Shown here in pieces: positions 36,449 to 47,921 of a DNA stretch of 64,000 nucleotides. Source of the stretch: Hydra vulgaris (lineage: Eukaryota > Cnidaria > Hydrozoa > Anthoathecata > Hydridae). The first letter of the stretch is position 1. Each line of letters begins with the position of its first letter. The position numbers were made by a program, and so were the translations under genes. The stretch spans positions 36,304,501 through 36,368,500 of the forward strand of contig NC_088930.1 in the NCBI RefSeq assembly GCF_038396675.1, written 5' to 3'. Under the pieces are notes generated by a model. It had not been told where the DNA came from, ran no database searches, and saw nothing but the letters and a program-made list of their open reading frames with translations.

Positions 36449-36940
36449 GCATAAATAGTTTCTTGTATTAAGGATAGGTCATCAAAATCAGTTAATTTGA
36501 CGCATATTTTGTTTAAAGTTCCAGTGACCAAAAGATTACATGGTTTAAAGTCTCAGTGTACAATTTCAAAATGATGTAAAGTTTTTCAACCAAAGGTAGT
36601 TGTTTGATAATATCGAATCTCTCGTTTAAAACATTTTGATCGTTTTCATCAAAAATTTTTATCATTTGGAATACATTGCTTACTCATTCAACTCCAACAT
36701 TTACTCTGCAGAAGTCAAATATAATAGCTGATGGTCGCAATGAGTATCCTCTAAACACTACGAGGTGAGGGCAAACTAGTTTGCGTAGTTTATCTGCAAC
36801 CTGTAGTGTTTTCTTCTTAGATAAAGAATGTTTAAAGATTTTTACAGCCACCGAATCACCTGTGTCCCTTCACCTATTTTCGTACAAAAATTCAGTGGAA
36901 TATCTATTGAAAAATCTTTTACTTTATTTCTAGTTCTGAA
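36449..36940 (-). pseudogene. Protein kinase pseudogene, N-lobe to activation segment
   Basis: The minus strand from about 36930 reads FSIDIPLNFCTKIGEG (Gly-rich loop start, shortened), then GDSVAVKIFK (the ATP-anchoring VAVK lysine) and VCPHLVVFRGYSLRP. After frame breaks it reads FEIVH, a stop, DFKPCNLLVTG (catalytic loop) and KLTDFDDLS (metal-binding DFD in place of DFG), then QETIYA. TGA at 36553-36555 replaces the HRD arginine (CGA to TGA is the simplest change). A second TGA is at 36684-36686. It rejoins the C-lobe exon at 32251. Confidence 0.75.
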
Positions 36941-37430
36941 AATGATTTTAAAGAGAATGTAGCCATTATCTATAATTAAAATAAAACTAAAAAAATTTTT
37001 ATCTTTTTAATTATTTCCTTAATCTGATACTAACTTCCTTATTACGATATTTGGTAACTTTTATAATTATTTATTTCTTAAAATATAATTGAGTTAATTG
37101 ACATATGAACTTTATTAGATGTTTAAACTCTGAATAAAACAACAAGTTCGCTTCAATACTCTTGTTTGAAACCCAACATTTTTTTTATATTTATTTAAAC
37201 GTATTTTTATATTTTAAAATAATCATAAAAAACGGTCAATTGAATATGAGTTTAAACAATCAAGATTTTTCCGTAAAATATCTGGTCTGCAAGATAATTA
37301 ATAAAACCAAATGAATCTTTTTACATTCGCTTTCTAAAAAAAGCTATTTGCCCCAAAATTTGCCAAAATAATATTTTTATTAAAGATATTTATTGATATA
37401 GTTGAAATCAAAAGAGATTCTGTTATTAAA
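36940..37430. other. Non-coding AT-rich stretch
   Basis: Upstream side of the kinase pseudogene; no exon, promoter or repeat recognised. Confidence 0.4.
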
Positions 37431-37870
37431 TTTTTATAAGTGGTTCTCGATAAGAACTTTACATGGAAGCTACATATTGACTATGTCTAAAAGTAACGGA
37501 GTCTTATATAAATCCAGATTATATTTAAAAAAAAAACCCTAACCCAACTTTATTACTCATTTTTTCACACATAAATTATGCTAATTTAGCAACAAAAAAA
37601 AATTTGGTAAAATAATTTAACTTTACTTTTCTTTAAAATTTTTTTTCTCTAAACCCAACATACTTAGAAATAAAAATTTTGTATATGAACCAATTTGCAG
37701 AACAAACTTTAACTAGTTTTGTACTATATTTCGAGCACCATATAACTATCTTTGTTATATTCAATACTTTCCCGATCTTTACAAACAAACTTAAAAATTT
37801 TATTTTATCTATTGATGACGTATTTAAATTTTTATAATAACCGTGCGTGCGTCTCTTTTACTTTTACTTA
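37430..37870 (+). pseudogene. LINE C-terminal fragment
   Basis: The plus strand reads VVLDKNFTWKLHIDYV. After frameshifts it reads NGVLYKSRLYLKKK and LTQLYYSFFHT. It then shows decayed remains of the region beyond the reverse transcriptase palm. The 'LGVxLDKxFTWKxHI' and 'YYSFxHTYINYAN' lines are typical of CR1-like elements, as in the minus-strand LINE nearby (LGILVDKHLSWLPHI). Short 5'-truncated relic. Confidence 0.62.
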
Positions 37871-38242
37871 CGAGGTGGAAAACATTTAATTTGAGCGAAA
37901 AAAAACATGTTTTTTTGGATATTTATAGTTTAAACACTTTGAAAAAGATCTAGCTTTTTGATATAATAGCGCGTCTAAATTAAGGATGTTTTTTTAATTT
38001 TATTTAAAACAATTCGATTGAGCAAAATCCTAAAGAAGTTCAAAAAGTTACTCCTACATTCTGTATAAACAAAAAAAAGCTCGAAGAAATTTCAATTTAA
38101 AACCCAATAAGAAGAGGAGTTGTATTAAATTTAGTTGTATTAAACAAAATGAGTTTTTATTTATTCCATTTCATTTAAAACATAAGTTACAAATTGTCTG
38201 ATATAAGGTTTTTACAATTTAAGTTTTTTAATTCGACATAGG

Positions 38243-39004
38243 TGTTGCGCAAATCAAATCGTAATAAACGTAAATCATTTGGATTGGCTGTTTGTATATA
38301 ACAATTAATGTCCCCCTTGGGAATTTGCATAAATAGCGAGTTTATTGAAGTCTCGCACTCTTGAAGTAACCTATCTAACAACAACGGACTCGAGCAACTC
38401 TAGCTGTGATCTACAATCATTTTTGTGTTTATCGCATATTTGTATAATAATATTATTTAATATATTAATAAATTGAACTCGTTGTACAATACCACTCTTA
38501 AGTACTACAACATTGAGCCCACGGAGAATACGAAGAAAATATTTTGAAGTCCTGAAGTCCACGATAGAGAATAAAAGACAAAATTAAAGAAGCGATATAT
38601 AAAGTAAAAGTTGTGATCAATTAATCAGCTAAGTGAATTTATTATTTGTTTATGAGAATTTCTATTAAAGATATACATTAAGATTTATTTACAATTAAGT
38701 TTCAACTTTTCGATCGTTTGTCGATCGTTAACTACAAATTATTATTCCTTATTATAGTTGTTTAGGTGATAATTGCATTTATTGTTGTTTTGAAATATCT
38801 ATTTCATTTATGAATTAAGAAATTAATTTAAGATAATAAGGAATTTAGTTAAGAATATATTAAGAAAATTATTTAAGATATTATTGAGAATTGAGGTCAT
38901 AAGATTCATTTATTAAGTATAATTGTAGACAAAGTTATTTAAGTTAATATATAAAGTCGAGGTCAAAGGTTATATTATTATTTATTATTATATTTGCTAC
39001 GAGG
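38243..39004 (+). repeat. BEL/Pao 5' LTR (interrupted by Transib)
   Basis: Begins TGTTGCGC and matches 47160-47921 over 762 bp without indels and with only a few substitutions. The Transib at 39005 interrupts it. The LTR probably finishes at 42381 (ending GGACA), giving about 780 bp in total. Few differences between LTRs imply a recent insertion. Confidence 0.85.
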
Positions 39005-39483
39005 CACAGTGGGCCAGAATGCACTTTACTGGACAAAATTCATAACTAATTTAATATTAGAGCTACATTCACTAAAATTAGTATGAGTACTAATATGATG
39101 TCTGCGCTTTTTATGAAGGTAATATTTTTTTATTTCGTTGCTATGGATACCTTTATTTTGCTTAGCAACAACCTACTTTTGTTATCTGCAGATATTTTAT
39201 AAGTGCTATATTCACTAAATTTGGTATGAGTACCAATATGAGATCACACTTCTTACAAAAGTGATAATTTTTTAAATTTAGTTGTTATAGATACTTATAT
39301 TGCTTAGTTACCGGATACTTTCCTTAGTTACAAAGTGGTAAATTGTTATTTGAATATCTTATCGGATTTTTGACCCACCTATATTGAATAAAAATTGAGT
39401 ATTTAGGTAAATAATGTTTTAGGAATAATAAAAGCACAAAATAGTGCAAGAAAACGTTATCAATTTTAAATTACATCAAAAAT

Positions 39484-41457
39484 TTATAAAACAATAATAT
39501 CGTTTGATGATTGTTTAAGTAATTGTAAAACATCTGAAGGAAATGCTTTATGATTTGTTTGGTGTGATGTTGATTTACGCAATGATGAAATAACAGGATC
39601 ACTGGAAACTAGGAGTCTATTGATAAGATCAGTATTTGTTGCTTTTCTGGATGTTTTTCGGCTGAAATTTTCGCGATAAGATTTAAAGTCTTTATTTCTA
39701 GCCTCTTGAGCTTCCTCTGATATAAGTCCGATGGGTAATGTAAGGCTTTTAATTATGTCATGTCCATGTATCAATACTTTGTGAACTGATTGAGCCATGT
39801 AATACCATGGATAAAGGGACACATATAGTCTAAAAGTGTCAAAACAATAATCCTTGAACTTTAAGCAGTCTATTTCATATCCTGAAGAGAGCGTTACCAA
39901 GATAATGTAAAACCTGAATATAAGGTTTTGGTCAATACCCAGAATTTCAGCTGTTTGTTCATATGCTGCAAAAGCACGCCTTGAGGTATTTTATACTTGT
40001 TCCAGAACCACCACTTTTAGGGAAATCAACAACAAGTCCCATTTTGTTCATAAAATCAGTCTGAATCTTTTGTTTAGCTACAGATGCCTTTTCTTTGTGT
40101 TCTTTAGATCTTGCTTGCCACTTTCTTGTTTCTTTTTTATATGCAATGTGCAATAACATCTCAAAAAATCGAATCCATGCAAGAAGACTGGAAAGACCAT
40201 ATTTGAACTCTCTGTTAGTATAATCTATATTAAGGATATCAAGACTATTCATATTTTTTGGAGAGACACCACACACTGAACAGCATTGGTATGAGTTATT
40301 TTTTTCAGATAATATTGTTTGAACCTTCCCATCAATCATTGTAAGTTCAATAATACAATTCACTTCCATAGAAGATCCGCAAACCTCTAATAAAATCATA
40401 CCCAAGCTTTCTATCTCACTTTTAATGTACTGATCTTCTTCAATCACAGATTCCTTGGATTCCATTTTGTATGCAAATCTTATGGGTCTACAATAGGCTG
40501 TGGAGGACGACTTTTGATTTCTCCAAATAGGCACCTTTTCGTTGCTGTTGTTAAATCCAGTCAAATCCAATGGGACAAGACAATTAATAAATAATGATTC
40601 TTCACGCTTTAAATCTCTGTTAATGTCGGGTTCTGATAAAACTTGTTTATAAATGCTTTGGCCAGTAGCACCATCAAAACCAGCCTTACACGTTAGTGTC
40701 ATTGTTTTTATTGCTTTGTCGTTCAATATCAAGTGCCTTAGCACAGGTTCCTGAGCTGCACAGATTCTTTGCAAAGTATGAGTCATTAAATCTTTTAAAG
40801 GAACTGAAGCTGAATAGTCCTCCACTGTTATGTTTGCAGGATAACATTTCAATTTTGCATCTCTGACATCATTGTAAGCGGGGTAGATGTTATATTCTTT
40901 CTCCAAGGCTCCGCTTCTAATCAATTGATAGGAAGCTTTTGTCAGACTTGCATCAATTATTAAAGCCAGTGCTTCGTCTGCTGAATATTTAGTTGCTTTA
41001 TCTGTATTTGATATATTTAAAACATTCTTGGCAGCAATAACAACAGATTCATCTCCAAATTTTTTATTAGCAGCAAAAAATAATTCATTGGATGAATGAG
41101 ATTCAATTAAACAAGATACACGCCGTTTTTTAGTTTTATTAGAACTCTTATCAAATGCAACTGGTTTTCGACCACGTCTACTTGCAGTTGGTTCATTGCC
41201 TTTTTTTCTGACAATTAAATATTCATTAAGCCAGTTCACAAACTTCTTTTCAAAATTTTTCACAGTATAGTTTGCAGATTTCCACTTTTTTTTATACAAG
41301 TAAACAAATCGTTGAACAGCATGTCTAAATCAACGTCTTTAAAATCAGCAAATTTTGGCTGAATAAACTTTAATATATCTTCAGTAATATTTTGTTTTGA
41401 AATACTAAGATTGTTTTTTTGGAGAAAATTATGAATGTCTAAGTTTAACAAAACCAT
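39484..41457 (-). pseudogene. Transib transposase (RAG1 core homologue), two frameshifts
   Basis: Frames: 41457-41260 (N-terminus), 41299-39959 (central) and about 39998-39484 (C-terminal). AGFDGATGQSIYKQ holds the equivalent of RAG1 D600. TMIDGKVQ (Asp codon 40331-40333) holds D708. CCSVCG gives the C-x2-C zinc pair. YGLSSLLAWIRFFEMLLHIA and KETRKWQ match the RAG1 core. VHKVLIHGHD gives the zinc histidines. LISEEAQEARNKDFKSYR holds E962. All catalytic and zinc residues are therefore present. The first frameshift sits in an A8 run near 41290. The second is near 40000 (after GSGTS), where a few residues are missing. Transib enzymes cut and paste DNA and are the accepted relatives of the V(D)J recombinase. 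Confidence 0.88.
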
Positions 41458-41459
41458 AT

Positions 41460-42340
41460 CTAAATAATTATTGTAACAAGTATTTTGTATTTAAAAGTAA
41501 AATGTTATAATATATATGCCGCCTGGACTACTAATACTTGTTAGTAATTAAGTTACTACAAGTGTTAGTAATTAAAATTAAAAGTAATTAAATTACTGTC
41601 AGTGTTAGTAATTAAATTACTAACAACTACCGAAAATATGTTGTTGCTATGTTATGCAAAGTAAGGTATCCATAGTAACCAAAAAAAGTTAACCTCATAA
41701 GAATTCTGAATCTCATTTTAATACATACCCCCAATATTGTGTATTTAGCGCAAGTAAAATACTGTTAAAACAACGTTAATGTAAAAATGAGTTGTTGCTA
41801 TGCAAAATTTAGTACCATAGCAACCAAGTTAAAACATACATAAAATCTGAACGGGGATTTAAGGGGACGAGCAATCAATTAAAACTCGATTGAAGCATCA
41901 TATAGCTCAAATAAATATAAGACAACACATGGCAAATTGTGGTAATTATTAGTTATTGTGCGGCAAAAAATAAGTTTCTTAAGAAATTTTTTTTTTTTAA
42001 CCTGTGATTTTTAAAGTATAACTGAGATAACATGCTATGACAAATTTATTTCACACATTGGTTTTTCTTATCTCTAAATACTCTAGAATAACATGTACTA
42101 ATTTTTGTTTCAAAAACGTAGATGTAATTGAAATATAACACAACGTTGATGTCACCGTTAATTACTTATTTATAATTTTTTTTCTTTTTTTATTTTATCT
42201 CAATATTCAAATGCTTAGAGTCCTGGTAACTAAGGGATTTAATATCAATAAATTATTAATAGATTTCTCCTAATATATGTAGATACTAAAATTAAATAGG
42301 TTTTCAAGATTAGACAACTAAAATTTTTCCCATTTTGTCC
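41460..42340. other. Transib non-coding region upstream of the transposase
   Basis: No gene. Near 41530-41635 the phrase gttagtaattaaattac recurs four times in direct and inverted copies, possibly regulatory or subterminal repeats. Confidence 0.4.
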
Positions 42341-42505
42341 ACCTACTGGCCCACTGAGCGATGGTTCAATTTGACTGGACATTTTTGTTGATACGAGTTT
42401 TTATTGATTCATTCATCGAGGTCTCAATTTGAAAAGTTCATACAGTTGTAATTAAAGCCATATACCATTTATATATATAATATAGTTATTTATTTATTTC
42501 TTATT

Positions 42506-43200
42506 ATGTCTAATCTTGCTAATAAACGTAGAGGACGAACGGTGGCCGTCAATTCAGTCAGGCAAGTTTTCGAGCAAGCTAACAATCTTATGGTTGGTGG
42601 TTTGCACGAGGATTGCTTGAATGAGTTGACGAGTCTGAAAAATACAGCCATCGATAAGTATTTGAAAATTACACAGTTTGATTGCGATATATCATCTTTG
42701 ATTGAGGTGGATGAGGAGTTAGAACAAGAAGAAATTACGAGTACAGAGTTTACCATTTTTTATAAGCGATCTATTTTAAGTATAGAAAATTTTATTAATA
42801 AAAATAATGTAGATAATATAAGTTCAAATAAGTTTATTAGCAAGACAGTTAAGCTTCCCGCTCTTAAATTAGAAATCTTTGTCGGTAAACAAGAAAATTG
42901 GCAAACTTTTTATGAAAATTTTGATTGCGCTATAAATAAGAACATGGAATTGTCTGATATACAAAAAATGACTTATCTTAGAAATTTAGTTATAGGTCAG
43001 GCGTTATCTGCAATTACAGGATTAGCCTTATCTAATGAAAACTATTCAGTAGCTTTGAATAAATTAAAAAATAGATTTTCCAATAAGCAATTATTAATTT
43101 CAATTCATATGAAAAAATTGTTATCACTAGAAAAAATATTTTAATTGAAAAAAGATGTTGTTTTCGTTGCCTACGCGAAAGTCACTCGAGTAAAAATTGT
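42506..43200 (+). pseudogene. BEL/Pao gag with zinc knuckle, internally deleted
   Basis: The ATG at 42506 opens a 212-residue frame. Its second half (KLPALKLEIFVGKQENWQTF, then IGQALSAITGLALSNENYSV) is the DUF1759-type gag region of BEL/Pao. The frame stops at 43144. In another frame 43159-43200 encodes CFRCLRESHSSKNC, a C-x2-C-x4-H-x4-C knuckle. The usual 100 or more residues between these parts are missing, so a deletion is likely. Gag would form the particle that packages element RNA. Confidence 0.8.
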
Positions 43201-43269
43201 AGATCAAGTTTGATAATAACTCTAAAACAGGACAGTTAACAGCTGTTGCTGATGTTTCTTCTAAAATTA

Positions 43270-43995
43270 ATCAACGTGTTTTACTCCAGACAGCCTGGGT
43301 AAAAGTCAAAAATAATAAGTCCCGATTAAATTATTGACGTCTTCTCTTTGATAACTGTTCCCAATTAAGTTACATTACACCTTCATTATGTAAAAAATTA
43401 AATTTAAAAATAATAGATTCTAAAGAAATTAATATCAAAACTTTTGGAAATAATAATACAAATGAAATTTTAGATAGAGTTAAAGTTTATGTTCAAGGTA
43501 ATGACGGAGTTGATATTGAAATTATATGTTTTGTAAAAGAAATTTGTTCTCCGTTAAATGGCCAGTATATAGAAACTGCGTGTAAAAATTATAGGCATTT
43601 AAAATACTTAAAATTAGCAGATTATCATAGAGATAATGAATATTTAGAAGTTGATATTTTAATAGGTGCCGACTACTATTGGTCAATAATTGAAAATAAG
43701 ATAATAAGAGGGTTTGAAGGCCCAATTGCAATAAAATCTAAGGTAGGATACTTAGTCAGTGGTCCTATAACGGATAAGAATTATAATAAAGTAGGTTTTT
43801 CTGTTCTGTCTTCGCATGTTTTAAAAGTCCAAGCAGAATTATATAATGATAAAACGTTTTTGAAAGATAAGTTTTCAACTATTTGGAATAAAAGCGAAGA
43901 TAATATTAGCGACAATCTAGTTGTCGAACATTTTCGCAAAAGCATAAATTTGAAAATAATAGGTATACTGAAGAACTACCCTTTAAGGAGAATCA
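43270..43995 (+). pseudogene. BEL/Pao aspartic protease (DUF1758-like) region
   Basis: The plus strand reads LLFDNCSQLSYITPSL, where BEL proteases normally have a D-S/T-G-S active site; here it is D-N-C-S. The conserved LEVDILIGADYYW follows near 43655. A stop precedes the active site near 43336. Probably inactive. Confidence 0.7.
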
Positions 43996-44019
43996 TCCTT
44001 TGTTATGCGATAATTATAG

Positions 44020-44760
44020 TTTATGTTTAAAAAGATTCAAATCATTAGAGAAAAAGTTTTTTCATATAATGATATTATAAAAGAACAATTATTAAATGGA
44101 ACGGTAGAGCAAGTTTTAAGTAATAAATCTAAGGTCGGACTTGTTCATTATTTACATCATAGACCAGTTATAAGAGAAGATTAAGTTACAACTAAGTTGC
44201 GCATTGTATTTGATGCGAGTGCGACAAGCTCAGGTCCCTCGCTAAATGATTGTTTACATTCAGGTCCTTCTTTAACAACTCTACTAAATGGAGCTTTAAT
44301 ACGTTTTTGTGTAAATAAGATAGGATTTATTGCAGATATTGAAAAAACTTTTTTGAACATTTCAATATCTGAGAAACATCGCGATTTCATAAGATTTTTA
44401 TGGTATGAAAATATTAATAATTTAGATATAAAAAATTTAAAAAATCATAAATTAGTAACGTATAGATTATATCGTGTCTTATTTGGAGTCACTTCTTCTC
44501 CTTTTCTTCTTTCAGCAACTTTAATTAAACACGCGGAACGTTATTTAAGTTCTGATCCAATATTTGTAAGTCGATTACTAAATTCTATTCACGTTGACGA
44601 TTTAAGTTTTTGCTCTGATTCTGTAATTGAATGTTTTAATTTTTATGAAAAATGTCGTTCCCGGCTAGGTGAAGCTGGTTTTAATTTAAGAAATTTGAAT
44701 CTGATTCGGTCGAATTAGATAAGTTAATAAATAAAACGAATTTTCAGAGTCAAAATATTA
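44020..44760 (+). pseudogene. BEL/Pao reverse transcriptase
   Basis: HYLHHRPVIRE comes before a stop, then TKLRIVFDASATSSGPSLND, GFIADIEKTFLNISI (first catalytic Asp), YRVLFGVTSSPFLL and IHVDDLSF (the Y-V-D-D box with His for Tyr). The frame 44197-44718 covers most of it; the rest is shifted. It copies element RNA into DNA. Confidence 0.82.
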
Positions 44761-44765
44761 CTAAA

Positions 44766-45638
44766 GTGTTACGTTTAACATGGAACAAGAAATTAGATTT
44801 ATTTATTTTTTCATTTTTTGAGTTATTTAAGATTGCCGTCCCTTTTCCAACAAAAAGAGACGTGCTTAGTTTTACAGCAAGTTTTTACGATCCCTTGGGA
44901 CTAATAAACCCAGTAATTGTACGTTTAAAAATTTTATTTCAACAAATTTATATATCTAAAGAAGAATGGGATTGTAAAATTAATAAAGATTTATTAAAAG
45001 TATGGCAAGATATTTATAAGGATTTAGGTTCTGTACAGTCGATTTGTGTACCGAGATGTTATTTTTTTTCGAAATCGAGTGCAAGTTGCACGCGATTTGA
45101 ACTTTATGGTTTTAGTGATGCTAGTTTAAAAGCCTTTGATTGTTGTATATATTTAAGATGTATTTTTAATGAGAACGAACAGTGTTCCTCTCTTGTTACT
45201 TCAAAATCTAGAATAGCCTCGCTAAGTAAATGCACAATACCTCGATTAGAATTAAAAAGTTGCTTTTTGCTTGCAACACTTATTTCAAAAGTAGTTAAGG
45301 AACTCTCATCAATTATTCTTATTTCTAAAATTAAATTATTTTCAGATTCTTATATTTGCTTACACTGGATAAAAAATTCTAATAAAATTTATGAAACATT
45401 TATTCAAAACCGTCTTGAAAAAATTAGAGATTTATTTGACTTTTCCTTTTGGGATTTCGTCGAAACATATCGTAATCCTGCGGATATTATATCACGAGGT
45501 GCTAGTATTGAAAATTTAACTAATAATCAGTTATGGCTTAATGGACCCAAATTTCTTTATACTCCAGATGTTTGGCCTTCCTTTGATCAAAATAAATTAG
45601 TATACCCTCGAGAGGAAAAAAATATTACTAGTAACTAA
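44766..45638 (+). pseudogene. BEL/Pao RNase H region (Pao-type)
   Basis: Contains FTASFYDPLGLINPVIVRLK, YGFSDASLKAFDCCIY, IPRLELKSCFLLATL, FSDSYICLHWIKNS and YRNPADIISRG then NQLWLNGPKFL, all signature lines of the Pao RNase H and connection region. The frame ends in TAA at 45636-45638, and the following integrase lies in another frame. Confidence 0.82.
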
Positions 45639-45639
45639 T

Positions 45640-47181
45640 GAATCGTACATATACTTAAAATTTATTGATATAACTAATTTTAATTCATACTCCCGTTTAA
45701 TACGAGTAACTGCTTATATTCTAAAATTCGTATCTTGCTTAAAAAATACGCAAGTACGAAATAACAATCTTTTACTTTCTTCTTTTGAATTAAGAAACGC
45801 CAAAATAATTTGGATTAAATTTATCCAACAAAATATATATAGTTCTAAGAATTATAAACAACTAAAAAATGATTTAGGATTTTTCTTTGATAGCGAAGGA
45901 ATAATAAGATGTAGGGGGCGATTGGGAAATGCTCCAATTAGTTACAATATTAAATTTCCAATATTTCTTCCAAAGGAAAGTCTATTTACTGAATTAATTA
46001 TTTTACATTGTCATGAAAGTGTTAAGCACAACGGCGTAAAAGAAACGCTAAACCAATTAAGATTAGAATTTTGGATTCCAAAAGTTAGAAATTTAATTCA
46101 AAAATTAATTAAAAAATGTTTTTTGTGTCGAAGGTACGAAGGCAAAACTTATAGTTATCCTGATGTTCCTCCTTTACCTTTAAGTAGAGTAAACGATGAT
46201 TATGTTTTTAAGTACATAAGAATTGATTACTGTGGACCGTTATTTGTGAAAAATATATATTCTGAAGGAGAAATATTTAAGTGTTAAATACTTTTAGCTT
46301 GTTGTGCTAGTACACGTTTTATACATTTAGATTTAGTTCCTGATTGTTTAGCTTTGGCGTGTATTCGAGGGTTGCGAAGACTCATTAGCAAATTTGGCGC
46401 ACCCTACGAAATTATTAGTGATAATGGATCGTGTTTTACAGCCGATGAAACACAACAATTTACATCCTCAAGAGGCATTTTATGGCACTTCAATGTTGCA
46501 GCCACTCCGTGGTGGGGAGGATTCTTTGAACGTATGGTACGTTCAGTTAAGAGAGTTCTTAGAAAAATATTGAAAACTGCAAGATTATCTTACGAAGAAG
46601 TACTCACAATTCTTGCAGAAATCGAAGTCGTTACGAATAATCGTCCGTTAACGTTTTCGTATGAAGAACCGGGAGACGAACCTTTATCTCCAAATCATCT
46701 CGTGTTTGGCAAAAGAATAAGTTCAGAAACATTATTAATAAAAAACAGTTATGTAAATATGGACATAAAAAAGCGCGTTGTATATAGAAACTCTATTTTA
46801 GAACATTTTTGGAATAGGTGGCGCAATGAATATTTAACAGAGCTTCGCGAATTTCATAAAAGTTATAATAAAAGCGGAAGTAAAAATATTATAAATAAAG
46901 GCGATGTAGTGACAATCCAAGATTCAAATTTGGTTCGTGGTTTATGGAAAATAGGGATTGTTGAAAAACTTTTACCGTCAACAGACGGACAAGTGCGTGT
47001 AGCAACTGTACGATGTATCTCCGCTGGAAAAATTATGTATTTGACTCGTCCAGTTAATAAATTGTGTTTACTGGAAAAAAGTAAAGTTAGTTCTGTCGAA
47101 ACTACGTTTGTGAATGAAAGTAACATTCAGCTATTCGTGACTACTGTTGGTGGCGGGAGTGTTGCGCTAATCAAATCGTAA
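45640..47181 (+). pseudogene. BEL/Pao integrase with C-terminal DUF5641-like domain
   Basis: One frame from 45640 with a single stop (TAA at 46285-46287). LHCHESVKHNGVKETL with CFLCRR gives the HHCC zinc domain. YIRIDYCGPLF, then IISDNGSCF, and WWGGFFERMVRSVK give the D, D and E of the catalytic core. The tail (YLTELREFH, NKGDVVTIQD, GLWKIGIVEKLLP) is the DUF5641-type end. The frame runs into the start of the 3' LTR. Confidence 0.83.
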
Positions 47182-47921
47182 TAAACGTAAATCATTTGGA
47201 TTGGCTGTTTGTATATAACAATTAATGTCCCCCTTGGGAATTTGCATAAATAGCGAGTTTATTGAAGTCTCGCACTCTTGAAGTAACCTATCTAACAACA
47301 ACGGACTCGAGCAACTCTAGCTGTGATCTACAATTATTTTTGTGTTTATCGCATATTTGTATAATAATATTATTTAATATATTAATAAATTGAACTCGTT
47401 GTACAATACCACTCTTAAGTACTACAACATTGAGCCCACGGAGAATTTGAAGAAAATATTTTGAAGTCCTGAAGTCCACGATAGAGAATAAAAGACAAAA
47501 TTAAAGAAGCGATATATAAAGTAAAAGTTGTGATCAATTAATCAGCTAAGTGAATTTATTATTTGTTTATGAGAATTTCTATTAAAGATATACATTAAGA
47601 TTTATTTACAATTAAGTTTCAACTTTTCGATCGTTTGTCGATCGTTAACTACAAATTATTATTCCTTATTATAGTTGTTTAGGTGATAATTGCATTTATT
47701 GTTGTTTTGAAATATCTATTTCATTTATGAATTAAGAAATTAATTTAAGATAATAAGGAATTTAGTTAAGAATATATTAAGAAAATTATTTAAGATATTA
47801 TTGAGAATTGAGGTCATAAGATTCATTTATTAAGTATAATTGTAGACAAAGTTATTTAAGTTAATATATAAAGTCGAGGTCAAAGGTTATATTATTATTT
47901 ATTATTATATTTGCTACGAGG
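47160..47921 (+). repeat. BEL/Pao 3' LTR
   Basis: Same 762 bp as the 5' LTR with a few substitutions (for example gcgctaatc against gcgcaaatc). It ends at the same internal Transib insertion point, CGAGG followed by CACAGTG. Confidence 0.85.

Larger units (their letters stand above)
39005..42358 (-). mobile_element. Transib (RAG1-like) DNA transposon
   Basis: The left end starts CACAGTGGGCCAG (39005). The right end, read inward on the other strand from 42358, is CTCAGTGGGCCAG. The flanks are CGAGG (39000-39004) and CGATG (42359-42363), one mismatch from a GC-rich 5-bp duplication as made by Transib and RAG. Beyond the heptamer-like start are ACAAAATTC (after 21 bp) on the left and ACAAAATGG (after 13 bp) on the right. 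It carries one transposase gene on the minus strand. It lies inside the 5' LTR of the BEL element. Confidence 0.85.

Noticed and set aside
38371..38562. A small minus-strand gene also found at 47288-47479
   Set aside because: Both copies lie inside the BEL LTRs and are identical only because the LTRs are; no motif and no start context.
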